64,000 nt of DNA from Bretschneidera sinensis (GCA_023935145.1 CM043702.1:107839088-107903087); one strand, 5' to 3'; shown: positions 22,427-34,401, numbered from the stretch's first letter. A program made the numbers and translations. The notes: generated by a model from the letters alone, not told the origin.

Positions 22427-22513
22427 ACCCTTAAAAGAAAGGTTCAACTTAGAGTTTTAGCATGAAATTTGTTTATCTATGCCATCTTAAGTGAGGGAAA
22501 TATTAAATAAGGT

Positions 22514-24130
22514 TTAATACTCATTTACTAGATGTAAAATATACATATAATGAATGATGATGCAATCAAACATAACAGTGATGATGCAGAAACTCGCTTC
22601 ACTTAAGGGTTTTGTAAGAATATCAGCTATTTGATCTTCTGAAGGAATGAATTTTACTCTTATATCACCTTTTTGAGCATGATCTCTTATGAAATGATGT
22701 CTAATGCCTATGTGTTTGGTTCTAGAATGCTGAATAGGGTTTTTAGTTAAGTTGATAGCACTGGTGTTATCACAATGAATTGGAATATCTTTGAAGTTCA
22801 TGCCATAGTCTTCTAGTTGTTGTTTCATCCACAGCACTTGCGCACAACAACTTCTAGCTGCTACATATTTCGCCTCGGCAGTTGATAGCGCAACTGAGTT
22901 TTGTTTCTTGGAAAACCAAGAGGTTAGCATTGCACCTAAGAATTGGTATATTCCACTAGTGCTTTTTCTATCTAGCCTACAGCCCGCAAAATCAGCATCT
23001 AAATATCCTACAAGCTCAAAAGATGAATCTTGAGAGTACCATAATCCTAAGTTTTGAGTCCCTTGTAGATGTAAGGATTCTTTTTATTGCAATCACATGT
23101 GATTCCTTAGGATTAGCTTGAAATCTAGCACACATGCATACACTGAACATTATATCAGGTCTACTTGCAGTTAAATAAAGCAATGCTCTTATCATGCTTC
23201 TATAAGTTTTAGTGTCTACACATGTACCTCCTTCATCAAGGTCAAGTTTTGTAGAAGTGCTCATAGGAGTGCCAAGTGACTTTGAGCTTTCCATCCCGAA
23301 TCGTTTTAGTAGGTCCTTGGTGTATTTTGATTGATTGATGAAGATGCCTCCTTTCAATTGTTTGATTTGAAGTCTAAGGAAGTAGGTAAACTCTCCCATC
23401 ATGCTCATTTCAAATTCATTTTGCATGCACTTAGCAAACTCTTGACACATAGATTCATTAGTAGCACGAAATTTGATATCATCAATATAGATTTGGACTA
23501 GTAGTGTGTCATTTTTGTGAGTTTTTGTGAAGAGAGTTATGTATGTTTTTCCTCTTGTAAAATTATTTTCAATCAAAAACTTACTTAGTCTTTCATACCA
23601 TGCTCTTGGAGCTTGTTTTAACCCGTATAGAGCTTTAGAAAGCTTGTAGACATGATTTGGAAGACTAAGATTTTCAAATCCAGGAGGTTGCTCAATATAT
23701 ACCTCTTCTTTTATAAAGCCATTTAAAAATGCACTTTTTACATCCATTTGAAATAATTTAAATTTGTTAAAGCATGCAAAAGCTAATAACATTCGAATAG
23801 CTTCTAATCTAGCTACAGGAGCATAGGTCTCATCAAAGTCTATTCCTTCTTCTTGATTATATCCCTTAGCAACTAGTCTAGCCTTGTTCCTAGTTACTAC
23901 TCCATTTTCATCCATCTTATTTCTAAATACCATTTAGTTCCTTTTATAGTATGATTCTTTGGTCTAGGAACTAGATTTCATACATCATTTCTTTCAAATT
24001 GATTTATTTCTTTTTGCATGGCATTTATCCAATCAGCATCCTTCTCGGCTTCTACAAACGTTTTGGGAGATAAATAGAGTACACAATTGCAAATATTTCT
24101 AATAGAGGAACTAGTTCTTACCCCTTATGA
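22514..24130 (-). pseudogene. Copia-2 reverse transcriptase and RNase H
   Basis: Frames read right to left. They begin with KDADWINAMQKEINQFERN-like linker residues (about 24050), then [20 protein letters not shown] and [20 protein letters not shown] (23016-23933). The catalytic box reads YIDD instead of YVDD, a conservative change. [14 protein letters not shown] and the [17 protein letters not shown] region follow. RNase H keeps VALSTAEAKYVAA and HCDNTSAINLTKNPIQHSRT (22514-22930). Stops and a frameshift separate RT from RNase H (22930-23016), and the N-terminal part around 23934-24250 is broken. Confidence 0.92.
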
Positions 24131-25620
24131 AGGATCACCAATCATTTGATCGATTGGGTGATAATTTACATACTTCCAATCTTTGGAAAGACTATCCTCT
24201 TGTTGACTTGTAGATGGTTGGTCAAGTTTGAGAGCTTTTCTACCTCTTGATTTGTTTAAGGTGGGCTCTCTTTTCGGTCAACAATAGGAGTAGCTGTTTC
24301 CATTCTTGGAATGAAATCTGCATCATCATTGAAAGAAACTACTCTACTACTAATTGGGTTAGACTCATCAAAGGCTATATGTACAGATTCTTCTACCACT
24401 AGTGTTTTCTTGTTGAAGACCCTATAAGCTTTACTAGAGGTTGAATATCCTAAGAATATCCCCTCATCGGTCTTTGAGTCAAATTTACCCAAGTTAGTTT
24501 TATTGTTATTTAGGATAAAGCATTTACAACCAAAAGCATGAAAATAGGAAATATTAGGCTTTCTACCTTTCCATAATTCATATGGAGTTTTGTTAAGCAT
24601 AAACCTAATTAAAATTTTGTCTAAGATATAACAAGAGGTATTTACGGCTTCCGCCTAAAAATATTTTAGCACACTATTTTCACAAAGCATTGTTCTTGCA
24701 AATTCTTCTAGAACTCTATTTTTCCTCTCAACAACTGCATTTTGTTTAGGATTTCTAGGAGCCGAAAAGTTGTGATCAATTCTATTTTCATCACAAAATT
24801 TTGAAAAGCTTTGGTTTTCAAATTATTTTCCATGATCACTTCTAATGCTTGAAATAAAAATTCTTTTTTCATTTTGAACCTTTTTACAAAAGTTTTCAAA
24901 TCCTTTGTAAGCTTCATCCTTGTAAGCAATAAAGATAACAAAGGTATATCTTGAATAGTCATCAACAATAACAAGAGCATATTGATGGCCACCTAAACTA
25001 ATGGTACTTATTGGACCAAATAAGCCCATATGCAAAAGTTCCAATGGTCTAGTAGTTGAGACTACATTTTTTATTTAAAAGAAATTCTAGTTTGTTTTCC
25101 CATTTGAGAAGCGTCACACACCTTGTCTTTTTCAAATTTGATTTTCGGAAGTCAAATGACTAAAACTTTTCTTGAAATAATTTTAAGCAAATCCATGTTC
25201 ACATGGCTAAGTCTTCTATACCATAGCCATGGGTTTTCACTAAAAGCAGGAAAATATTTTTCATTTTCCGAATGCAAGGATTTTAAATCAACTATATAAA
25301 CATTTTCGTGTCTATGGCCAACAAACTTGATCTTGTTACTTTTGATGTCTATAACTAGACAATGAAAGATTTCAAATATGATTTTGTTGACTTTGTCACA
25401 AAGTTGACTAATACTTAGTAAATTTGGCTTAAAGCCTTGCACATATAATGCATGATCAATGGTTGAGAAATCATTACTAACTTTTCCATGCCCGATGATC
25501 TTTATTTTTGTGTTGTCTCCAATGGCGACATGTCTGCCATCTCTTAGAGTTAGCTCTTTGAATACACTTCGATCACCAGTCATGTGCTTTGAGCATCCAT
25601 TATCAAGGTACCAACAGTTA
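24131..25620 (-). pseudogene. Copia-2 protease and integrase
   Basis: The protease begins WYLDNGCSKHMTGD (about 25590-25610); the family triad D-S-G reads D-N-G here. In the integrase HHCC region the first His is Tyr (WYRRLSHVN, about 25205). The core shows VIVDDYSRYTFV (about 24965), a break near SIRSDHGK (24823), PKQNAVVERKNRVLEEF with the catalytic Glu present (about 24715-24750), and a C-terminal part with YELWKGRKPNISYFHAFGCK (24256-24600). Several stops and frameshifts occur, so it is not functional. Confidence 0.9.
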
Positions 25621-26352
25621 CCTTTTTCTTTGGTGTGCAGACATATCTACATCACACAAGGATACAATTGCACTCTTAGGTACCCAAAATTTCTTGGGTC
25701 CTTTGAGGTTAGTTCTCGAAAATACGGTACCTTTAGGGACCCATACTTTCTTAACAATGTAAGGTGTTCTGTATTTATGAACATGTTGATGGCGCATAAT
25801 CCTAGGATAATAGTTATTGAAATTTCTAGGATTTCTTAGTTGTGCATGTCTATAGCTCCTTGGATAAGTATTCCTAGGATACATGTTTCTATTGTGAAGA
25901 TTATGAAGATGCATGTCATCTCTAGAAAATGTACGATGATGATTTTTAGGATATATGCTTGCATTATTATGAATATTCGTATTTTTTCTAGGATACATAT
26001 GATGGTAATTCCTAGGATATGCATGTGTAGTGTGCAAGTTTTGAGTATACATATTATCTCTAGGATGCACATAATGGTTACTCCTATGATGTGTATATGC
26101 ATTTCTTGAGTGGGCATACATATAAGCCTAAGTATTTCTAGGATGCTTAATTCTTGTATATGCATTAGAATTAGTATTTTTACACCTTGACCTTGCTAGT
26201 AGTATTTGAAGTAGAGGTTTCATTCACACATGATGCTTTTATGAATAAGGTCTTTTTCGATTTTTGCTTGCCTAATGGAGAATAACCCAACAACACTTCA
26301 TCTAGCTTTTCTTTTCCAAGCATAAGTCTTGATATAGTGCTATTCAATTCTA
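25618..26352 (-). pseudogene. Copia-2 gag-protease spacer with YPRN-rich repeats
   Basis: Between gag and protease is a long His/Tyr/Pro/Arg-rich stretch with repeated YPRN, YPRK and HPRD motifs (25618-26121), followed by two copies of a WVPKG or WVPKS motif. Such a linker precedes the protease in SIRE-type elements. The part next to gag (about 26180-26350) reads in another frame with LLGYSPLGKQKSKKTLF. A frameshift separates the linker from the protease (near 25620). The DNA is a degenerate tandem array built on CTAGGATA-like units. Confidence 0.75.
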
Positions 26353-27663
26353 TTATTTATTCTTTAAGTTTTCATTTTCATTTTTAAGAAAATCTTGAGA
26401 AGAATTATAAAGCAAGGAAGATAGTTTTTTTGTTTCTTCCTTTAAGCCTTCCATCTCTTTAGAAAGAGATGACACTTCCTTTTTGAGAATAGTGTTCCTA
26501 GAATCGAATTTCTTCAATTCTTCATGCATTTCATTTATGACCTCTATTAATTCTTCACTACTACTAACAATGTTATTATTAGACGGGGAAGAATTTGATA
26601 CCTCATTTTTTTCGTCGATTGCCATTAGACATAGGTTGTTAATCTCCTCGTATCCGACCTCATTGTCTGATGATTCTTCTTCTTTGTCATCACTCCAAGT
26701 GGTAGTAATCATAGCTTTCTTTTTGAAGCTCTTATATGGTTTGCTTGTCGCTGTACAATCGACCTTGATGTGACCAGGCTTCTTGCAAACATAACACACA
26801 AGCAGTTCTCTTTTTGAAGTAGGATCCTTTGTGTAAGGTTTCTTGCTCTTTTTCAAGAATTCGTGAAAGCTCTTGGTGATTGGAGGTGTATCACCATCTT
26901 CTTCGCTGTTCTCTACCTCTTCTTCCATTTCTTCCTCTTTGTTGCTCATAGAGGCTTTGAGAGTAATCACCTTTTTCTTCTTCTCATCATCATTGACAAC
27001 AAGATTCATTTCTTCCATATCGTATGTCAATAGTGATCCGAGAAGTGTTTCGACATCAAGTTTGACGAGATCTTTGGCCTCCGTGATGGCCATCTTCTTT
27101 ACTTTCCAAGTGGATGACAAAGACTTTAAGATTTTCCTTGTTAGTTCAAATTTCTAAATGTTCCTACCAATAAGCTTCAAACCGTTAACAGTAGTGGTGA
27201 AACGTGAGTGTATTTGAGAAATTGTTTCGTTAGGAGACATTTTGAAAGATTCATACTCGGACTCTAGCATATAATTTTTATTTTTTTTAACTTCGCTAGT
27301 TCCTTCATATGTAACTTGCAGTTTGTCCCAAATCTCCTTAGCCGAAAGACAAGTAGAAATTTTATTATATTCTGAAATATCTAAAGCACGATGTAAAATA
27401 CATGTGGCTCTATTATTAAGAGACATTATTCTACAATCCTCTTCATTGAACTCAATTTTGAGTTTAGGCATTGAATGATTGATTTCTCCTATAGTTATTT
27501 CCTTTGTAGGAATTCTAGGTCCTTCCTCAATTACTCTCCATAGATTTTAATCTTATCATTCGACAAAGATTTTCATTCTATTTTTCCAATAGTTATAGTT
27601 CGAGCCATTGAATATGGGAGGCCTAGTATAGGACTGTCCTTCAGAGTAGCTATTTGATGCCAT
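26353..27663 (-). pseudogene. Copia-2 gag
   Basis: I choose the ATG at 27663 because the frame then starts MASNSYSEGQSYTRPPIFNG, the usual start of SIRE-type gag. An early break near 27550 (stops after MKIFVE) and another near 27140 split it into 27154-27471 and 26353-27120. The capsid-like part holds the RALDISEYNKI and AKEIWDKLQVTYEGTSEVK regions. The nucleocapsid has an intact CX2CX4HX4C knuckle (CYVCKKPGHIKVDC, about 26760-26800), and a predicted coiled coil (ELIEVINEMHEELKKF and following) ends the protein. Confidence 0.92.
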
Positions 27664-27704
27664 TGGATCAACTCAAGGATTTTAAGCCTGAAATTGAGAA
27701 TAAA

Positions 27705-27716
27705 GCTCTGATACCA
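27705..27716 (-). other. Copia-2 primer-binding site
   Basis: The minus strand reads TGGTATCAGAGC, two bases from the right LTR. It fixes the orientation of the element. Confidence 0.92.
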
Positions 27717-27718
27717 AT

Positions 27719-28908
27719 TGTAAACCGAGGTTCTAACCTAATAGGGGGGGCAGCGAATTGGGTTTTTAAAAAATTATTCTAATTACTTACAAGTTTATAA
27801 AAACTGTTAAATGTACAAAGTATACAAACAAGTAAAATGCTTTAAGTAAAAGAGTTTAAGGAAGAGAAAGTGCAGACTCTGTTTATAGTGGTTCGGCAAT
27901 ATCGAATTCCTTTCGACCCTATGTCCACTCTCTTCAAGGAACCTCTTTGAAGTAATCCACTAAAACTTTAACTTCATGGGTGTTGTGCAAACCTTACAAC
28001 CAATCCCTTCCTAACGGAAGATATTCCCTTCCTTGCGGAAGCTAATCCCTTCCTCACGGAAGCTTACAAAGAAGTGTTTAATTCTAAACACTCTAAGAGT
28101 TATTATAACTTTTTCCCCTTTACAATAAATGTGATATGCTGTAAAGTAAATGGTAGAGCGATTGCAATGAATGCTTTTACAAATGAACAATATCTCTCTT
28201 TCAAGAATAAGCTTGAAAAATGGCTCAATAATAAATTTTTCAAAGCTTTTGAGAATTAATGAGCAAACTTATGAATTGAATGTGTAATCTTCTTCTTTTA
28301 AATCCTCATTGAAGTGGGTTTATATAGTCTTGAATCAATATGGCCATTAGACATTGAATTGGTAGGTTTGGTGCATTAAATGCTCAAGTCCCACGTCTCA
28401 AACGGTCATATTTTCGAATTACTAATCGACTGGGTCTTTGTACCAATCGACTGGGTCAAGTGAGAAATCTCACTTTTAGGGTGTGGGAGAGTACCAGTCG
28501 ACTGGGAACTCATTATCCCAGATGTTAGTCGACTGGGTGCTCTACACCAGTCAACCGGGGACATTCTGTCCCATACCCCAATCGACTGGTATATTGAGCC
28601 AGTTGACTGGGTTACTCTTCAATCCAGTTTTTCATATAATAAAACTGTTTTTGACTTAGAAGTATTTGAATTAAAGGTTTTGTCAAAATCCTTTTGTAAA
28701 AATAGCCATAAGATAAGCTAAATACTTTAACATAAGAGATTTACAGTTGGTTTCAATACTTTAATGCCTATTCTATATCTTCTGTCTTGTCTTGAAGTCT
28801 GAAACTGGTTGAGTTCTTGCATCTTGTTTCTTTGCTGAAAGCTTTTACCATTTAGACACTTAGATAAAACTATTAGTACAATTAGAGTAGTGTTTTGTCA
28901 TTATTAAA
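27719..28908 (-). repeat. Copia-2 5' LTR (right copy)
   Basis: It starts TGTAAACCGAGG and matches the left LTR up to TTATTAAAA. The final CTAGATAAGGATCAACA is missing and purine-rich Gypsy-A LTR follows. It has three minisatellite units (28002-28064), a minus-strand TATA box (28318-28327) and a seven-unit palindrome island (28421-28613). Confidence 0.9.
28318..28327 (-). promoter_or_regulatory. TATA box in Copia-2 5' LTR
   Basis: The minus strand reads CTATATAAAC, about 100 bp downstream of the palindrome island. This is the copy that would drive the element's own transcript. Confidence 0.6.
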
Positions 28909-29182
28909 ATAAAAATAAAAGAAGAAAATAAAAATGAGATTAATAGATGTTTGTATTTGTAAAGAGTTGTACATGATCATGCATATTCGTATATATTTGT
29001 ATATTTTGTGAAAATTGTCAAGAAAGAAAGTTGTAACTCCCTTGTAAAAGAGTTAAGGAAAAAGATTTGTAATTATTTTTAGTATTTAATGCAATAGTTG
29101 TTGCTTATATGTGTCGTGCTTGGATCTAAAACACGACGGCACCATATTGGATGGGCCCGCTTAGGATGGGTTGTTACGATTT

Positions 29183-29194
29183 TGGTATCAAAGC
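29183..29194 (+). other. Gypsy-A primer-binding site
   Basis: TGGTATCAAAGC lies four bases after the LTR end. It matches the tRNA-Met PBS with one G to A change. Confidence 0.85.
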
Positions 29195-29277
29195 TATAGG
29201 TTTTATGATTATGTAGACTGCATAAAATTTAATAAAGTGGAAATATAAAGTAAATTCTTTTAATGTAGAGTTTGAGG

Positions 29278-30730
29278 ATGGTGAGTGGACATGGTGGACC
29301 TAGATCTAGAATTGTGGGACAAAGAGGGCGTTGTATGCCCCCTGTGTTTTGAAGAGTAGAGGTTGAGATTATTGTTGAGTTTATGGTTCTTGAGAGGGAA
29401 CATGTTGATAGTGCACCTAGTACTAGTGGTGTAGTGAGAAATTCTGTTGCTGAGAGAGATGAGTTAAGAGAAATTCTTGTTCATGCTCTTGAGAGAATAG
29501 ATGAGGCAGAGGGTATAGTTTATAATCTACAGCATAGATTGGATGAATAGATTAGGCTAGAACCTGATATAGTAGTTGATATTGTGAGTAGTTATGAGGG
29601 GGCATGAAGTTCAGAGAGTAGAGGGTGATTTTGTTGATGGAATGCAGATAGACTATTTCGCTAGATTCATTAAGTTGAAACCCCCATTTTTTAAGGAATC
29701 TGATAACTCTTTTGAAGCTGAATTGTGGATAAAATATGTTGAGCATATTTGGTATATTACCTATGACAAATAGGCAAAGTGTTGCCTTTGTTTCTTTTCA
29801 ATTAAATGGTGAGGTGTCTAATTAGTGGGATGATATTTTTCCTAGACTGAATATGGATGTAGATCGATCCTTAATATGGAGTAGGTTTAAGGAAGTATTC
29901 TTTGCAAAGTATTTTCCAGATACTTTTAAATCTTAGTAAGAGGGGGATTTTATCCAATTAAGGCAGAATATGATGATTGTGGCACAATATGATGGTAAAT
30001 TTGCATCTTTATTGAGATTTGTGCTTAAGTTGGTAAATACTGAGGAGAGGAAGTGCAAGAGATTTCTTAATGGCTTACACTTTGAGATACGTTATAGACT
30101 TTCATATTTGACGCATTTAAATTATGATGCTTTGGTGGATATGTTGCTTCAGATAAAGAAGGACATATTTGAGTCTATAGGATGTAGGGAGTGGTTAAAG
30201 AGGAGTATACCTAAAGGAAGTAGAGGTCATAATATGGGGATTTAGGGAGGTCACCCACTCTAGAGGGATCATTCCTTTTCACAGGGACCTGTTATTTAGA
30301 GTCAGTAGAGGCAAGCTGGATCTATAGTCTTTGTGGCTCAGAGTTCTATTAGAGGAACCCCTAGGTTTGGGAAATAACCTATAGGAATTAGAGGATTTAG
30401 TAGAGGTGGGAGCATACCACCAAAGGGAAGTGGTAGTGTTCTACTTGATAGAGAGAGCAAAGTCTGTTATAGATGTAGTCAAATAGGAAATTTGTCTCAG
30501 AATTTTCTTACTTTTATGTGTTTTGTTTATGTAGAGGGTGGACATATTAGTGTGGATTTTCCATTGAGGAAAACAACTGAGGTAGTGAATGTTGGGGGTG
30601 TTGGGAGAGGACAGTTAGATAGAGGTGGTGGATCTTGGAATGTTCAGGGTAGAGCTCTGGATAGAGGAGCTATAGCTAGAGATGACGTGGTAGTCAGATG
30701 CAACCCAGAGAGAGCAGAGTGTATGCACTA
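29278..30730 (+). pseudogene. Gypsy-A gag, degenerate
   Basis: The ATG at 29278 opens MVSGHGGPRSRIVGQRGRC, a Gly/Arg-rich start shared with Gypsy-B and Gypsy-D gag. The capsid region is cut by many stops. The clearest piece is 29970-30245 (KLVNTEERKCKRFLNGLH, retrotransposon-gag style). The nucleocapsid shows YRCSQIGNLSQNF and CFVYVEGGHISVDF near 30470-30560, where knuckle cysteines have been lost (C to Y and C to F). No single frame covers more than a fifth of the gene. Confidence 0.85.
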
Positions 30731-32256
30731 ACTCGGTAGGATGCCTAAGCAACTCCTAATTCCATAATGGATATAGTATCTATCCTTAATAGATCTACTA
30801 GATTATTGCTTCATCCTGGTGTAACCCATTCTTTTGCATCCAACTCTTTTATGAAATCTATTGATGCATGTGTTAGCCCCTTAATTCATATTATCATTAT
30901 TGAAGTTTCTACTTGAGATAGGGTTATGATCAAAACTATTTATTTGGGATGTGTTATACATATGAGTGATAGGGAATTTGAAGTGGACCTGTTACCTTTT
31001 AGTATGTTAGACTTTGATTTAATATTGGGAATGAATTGGTTTCCGGTATATCATGCCTAAGTTGATTGTTTCAGAAAAAATGTAGTATTTAGAATACCTG
31101 GGCAAGAAAAGTTTAGCTTTTAGGGAGAACGTAAGATACTTTCAAATTGTGTTATTTTTGCCCTAACATTTAGTAAGTGGTTAAGGAAAGGTTGTGAGGG
31201 GTGTTTAGCCTATGTGGTGGATTCTAGTAAGGAAGGTAGAAAGATAGAAGAAATATCAGTGGTCAGGTATTATCCGGAGGTATTTCTAATAAATTATCTG
31301 GTTTGCCTCCTTGTAGGGATATTGAGATCTCTATTGATTTGATTCCAAGTTCTACATCTATCATATAGAATGGCACCAATTGAGTTGAGAGAGCTGAAAG
31401 TACAAGTTCAGTAATTGGTAAATAAACAATTCATTTGTCCTAATGTGTCACCGTGGGAAGCCTCGATATTAATTGTGAAGAAGAAAGATGGAACCATTAG
31501 ATTGTGTATAGATTACCGACAATTGAATAAGATAGCCATTAAGTACAAATACTTTTTATCCAGAATAGATTATTTGTTTGAGTAGTTGTAGGGAGCAAGG
31601 GTATTTTCTAAGATAGACTTGAGATCTGGATACCATCAATTTAGAATTAAGGAAGGAGACGTGCCTAAGAATGCTTAGGACACATTATGGTCACCATGGA
31701 TTTCTTGTCATGCTATTCGGGTTGACTAATGCTCTAGCTGTATTTATAGATTTGATGAATAGAGTGTTTAAACCCTTTCTTGATAAATTTGTGGTTGTAT
31801 TTTTTGATGATATTCTGGTGTACTCTAAGAGTGAGGAAGAGAATGTAAAACATTTAGAAATTGTATTAAGAATTCTGAGGAGTCAGAAATTGTATGCTAT
31901 ATTTTCTAGATGTGAGTTATGGTTAAGTGAGATAACTTTCTTAGGACATGTAGTATTTGGAGGAGGAATACTAGTGTAACTAAAATTAGATGTTTCTTAG
32001 GACTACTAGTAATTATAGGAGGTTTATCTAGAATTTCTCGACAATTGCAATACCTTTGACTAGATTGACTAGGAAAGAGGTGAATTTTGTTTGGTTTAAG
32101 GAGTGTGAAAAGAGTTTCCATATGTTGAAAGAGAAATTAACTACCGCTCCAGTATTAGTGCTTCCTTCTGATGATGAAGGATTTGTTGTATTTAGTGATG
32201 CTTCGCATCAAGGGTTGGGATGTGTGTTGATGCAACATGGTAAGTTTGTGACTTAT
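30731..32256 (+). pseudogene. Gypsy-A protease, RT and start of RNase H
   Basis: The protease region shows RLLLHPGVTHSFASNSFMKS (about 30790-30860), where the catalytic D-S-G is replaced by H-P-G. RT starts with [19 protein letters not shown] (about 31470-31530), then [20 protein letters not shown]. After a frameshift at 31671 the catalytic box reads [14 protein letters not shown], and STIAIPLTRLTRK-like residues follow. RNase H begins with FVVFSDASHQGLGCVLMQHGK (32056-32250) and is cut at 32256 by Gypsy-B. The gene resumes in the right order at 37650. Confidence 0.9.
32252..32256. repeat. Target-site duplication of Gypsy-B (CTTAT)
   Basis: CTTAT before the left LTR recurs at 37650-37654 after the right LTR. 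Confidence 0.9.
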
Positions 32257-32564
32257 TGTAATACCCGTATTTGTAAAGTAAGGGTAAAGAAGTACTTTAA
32301 TAAATATGACAGAGTTAAAATAATATATATATATATATATATATTTAAATGCGAAAAGTTAAATTTTTATAAAACAATTCAAAAAAAATCAGAAGTCGTC
32401 CAGAAGAAGAAGAAGAAAAAATATCTAGTTCTCCAGAAGAAGACAAAAAACAAAAAAACAATCTGGCAACAGATGGCAACACCTATTGCCAAGGCAATGA
32501 AGCCTTGCTGCATGTAAGGCAGCTAAGCCTTTGCGTGGAGCCAAATTGGGAGCTGCTGAGTTAC

Positions 32565-32570
<6 letters not shown>

Positions 32571-32622
<52 letters not shown>
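32571..32622. repeat. (AT)n microsatellite
   Basis: About 26 AT units within the Gypsy-B 5' LTR. The 3' LTR lacks this part. Confidence 0.95.
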
Positions 32623-32624
<2 letters not shown>

Positions 32625-33510
32625 CGTAATTTATTTTATTACTTACCAAATCCTGTTTGGTTTTCCTTAAACTACAATTCAAATTTAGTTTCTCTCTTTA
32701 AACACTTGGGGACCGAAAGAAATGTTGAAGAGCAAAATTTTGAAGGGGTTTACGAAAATTTTTTATAAAGAATCACAGGAAGCTCTAAGAAAAACAAAAG
32801 GTAATAAAATAAAGTTTATTTTTTAAATTTAGCATACACGAAATTCCCCGGAATTCAAAGTGAAAATTTTCAAAGGGTGTAAATTATGAAGAATTGAAGA
32901 ATAAATTAGAAATTTAATATAATTATTATGTTAGGTATTGACGATCAGCAACCGGGGGAAATTACTGAGAGGAGCAGGAAAGGCAAAGAGGTGATGCACG
33001 GGTAGCTCTAAATGCTACGTGGTGAGTTAGATTTATTTTAAGTAATCTAGAAAAAATGAAACATCTAGTGATAATATTAAAATAAATTATTAGTTTATGC
33101 TTTGGTGATAGATGAAAAGTTAGTTGATAGCTATGAAAGGAATATTGGACATGTAGAAAATTATTATGTGAGAAGTAATATTATTAGAATAATGAGTCAA
33201 TTTAATAATGAAGGTGATAAATGAAATTCTTAACGAGTTATGGTTGATAAATTGATGTGATATACGAGGAGAAGAAATTATTGAAATTGATCAAATAGAA
33301 ATTTGAGGAAAGGCAGGATAGCTAAATTAAATATTTGATTTCCATGTTTGTTTTTATATTACTGTTCATATGCATATTAGGATAGCTAAATTAAATATTT
33401 GAATTCCATGTTTGTTTTTATATTACTGTTCATATGCATATTTCATATCATTGTTCAAATGCATATGCATGAAATAAAAGAACTGGGAGGGGTCCGGTCT
33501 AATTGAAAAA

Positions 33511-33650
33511 CCATGACAGCCGGTATATACTGGAAATAAATGAAGACTGTGATAGCCAGTATATGTTGGAAATAAATGAAAATCGTGACAGCTTATATAT
33601 GCTGAAAATAAATAAAAATCGTGACAGCTAGTATATGCTGGAAATAAAAG
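33511..33650 (+). repeat. 36-bp tandem repeat, 4 units, Gypsy-B 5' LTR
   Basis: The unit is about CGTGACAGCCGGTATATGCT followed by GGAAATAAATGAAAAT. Three units remain in the 3' LTR at 36927-37030. In both places the array is bracketed by GGGGCCGGTCTAA-like sequence. Confidence 0.85.
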
Positions 33651-34305
33651 AACTGGGAGGGGGCCGGTCTAAGATAAAAACGTGTTGACATCTATGAAGA
33701 CTTTCCCTAATAATAATTCATGCATTGCATCTGTTTTAAATATTGATTGTATTATTGAAGTGTGGTTGTTATTATAACTTTATTTATAGATGAATAAGTC
33801 TCACAGAGAGACAGTTACGGTGAGAAAGAAACATAGAAGTATGATATGATAAGAACTATCTAAATGGTACATTATATGAGATATAAATGATTAAGTATTA
33901 AAAGACTATTTATACAAATTGAATACTTCTAGTAAATTTAATTCATTGAGCTTGTGAAGCTCATCCCTCATTGTACAATGATTTCAAGTAGCAGGCAGGA
34001 CAAATAGTCTGGTGGGTTGAGAGTCAGAAAAAATCATTTTATGTAAGCCACGTACGTGTCCACATCCTCAGACTAATGAGAAAATAAAATAAAAATTTAT
34101 TTGTAAATATTCATGCATTTTACGTTATATATAATGTTTAAGTCAAGATCAGAATGATGTATCTCCCTTGTTGAGGGTTGAGGATTGAAGTGAAACTTTA
34201 TGTTAGTGTTAATTTTATTGTTGCATGTATGTGTCATGCTGGGATTTTCAAAATGTGATGACACCGTCTCGAGGTTGGCCAACTCGGGATGGGTCATTAT
34301 AATTT

Positions 34306-34317
34306 TGGTATAAGAGC
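34306..34317 (+). other. Gypsy-B primer-binding site
   Basis: TGGTATAAGAGC. It matches the tRNA-Met PBS with one C to A change. Confidence 0.85.
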
Positions 34318-34401
34318 ATTAGGTTTATGATTCTATAGATTGCACAAGAACTTAAAGAAGTGGAAGATCTAAATAAACTATGTTTTAATATAGAGTCTGA
34401 G

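Larger units (their letters stand above)
18800..28908 (-). mobile_element. Copia-2, SIRE/Maximus-like Ty1/copia element
   Basis: The LTRs (18800-20077 and 27719-28908) both start TGTAAACCGAGGTTCTAACC on the plus strand. The PBS at 27705-27716 and the PPT at 20078-20091 place transcription on the minus strand. The domain order is gag with zinc knuckle, long spacer, protease, integrase, RT, RNase H, then an extra env-like ORF, which is the SIRE/Maximus plan. Insertion was into the Gypsy-A 5' LTR. The right LTR lacks its last 17 or so bp, and 590 bp of Gypsy-A LTR is gone at the same edge, so the target duplication is lost. Confidence 0.92.
16614..29178 (+). repeat. Gypsy-A 5' LTR, interrupted
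   Basis: LTR sequence occupies 16614-17492, 18336-18799 and about 28909-29178; the rest is inserted DNA. It ends GTTACG, one base off the expected CA. Compared with the 3' LTR it lacks about 590 bp (equivalent to roughly 45900-46490) at the Copia-2 site. It has a palindrome island at 16690-16870 (GATCGACTGGT type) and a GGTGAGT site at 17363. Confidence 0.88.
32257..34301 (+). repeat. Gypsy-B 5' LTR
   Basis: 2045 bp. It contains AT microsatellites (32321-32344, 32571-32622), a GGTGAGT site at 33021, a 63-bp tandem duplication (33317-33379 and 33380-33442) absent from the 3' LTR, and a four-unit 36-bp tandem repeat (33511-33650). It ends GTCATTATA where the 3' LTR has GTCGTTACA. Confidence 0.9.

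Noticed and set aside
25459..27157. Plus-strand open frames opposite Copia-2 gag and linker
   Set aside because: They are shadows of the real minus-strand gag and of the repeat linker; they contain no domain.
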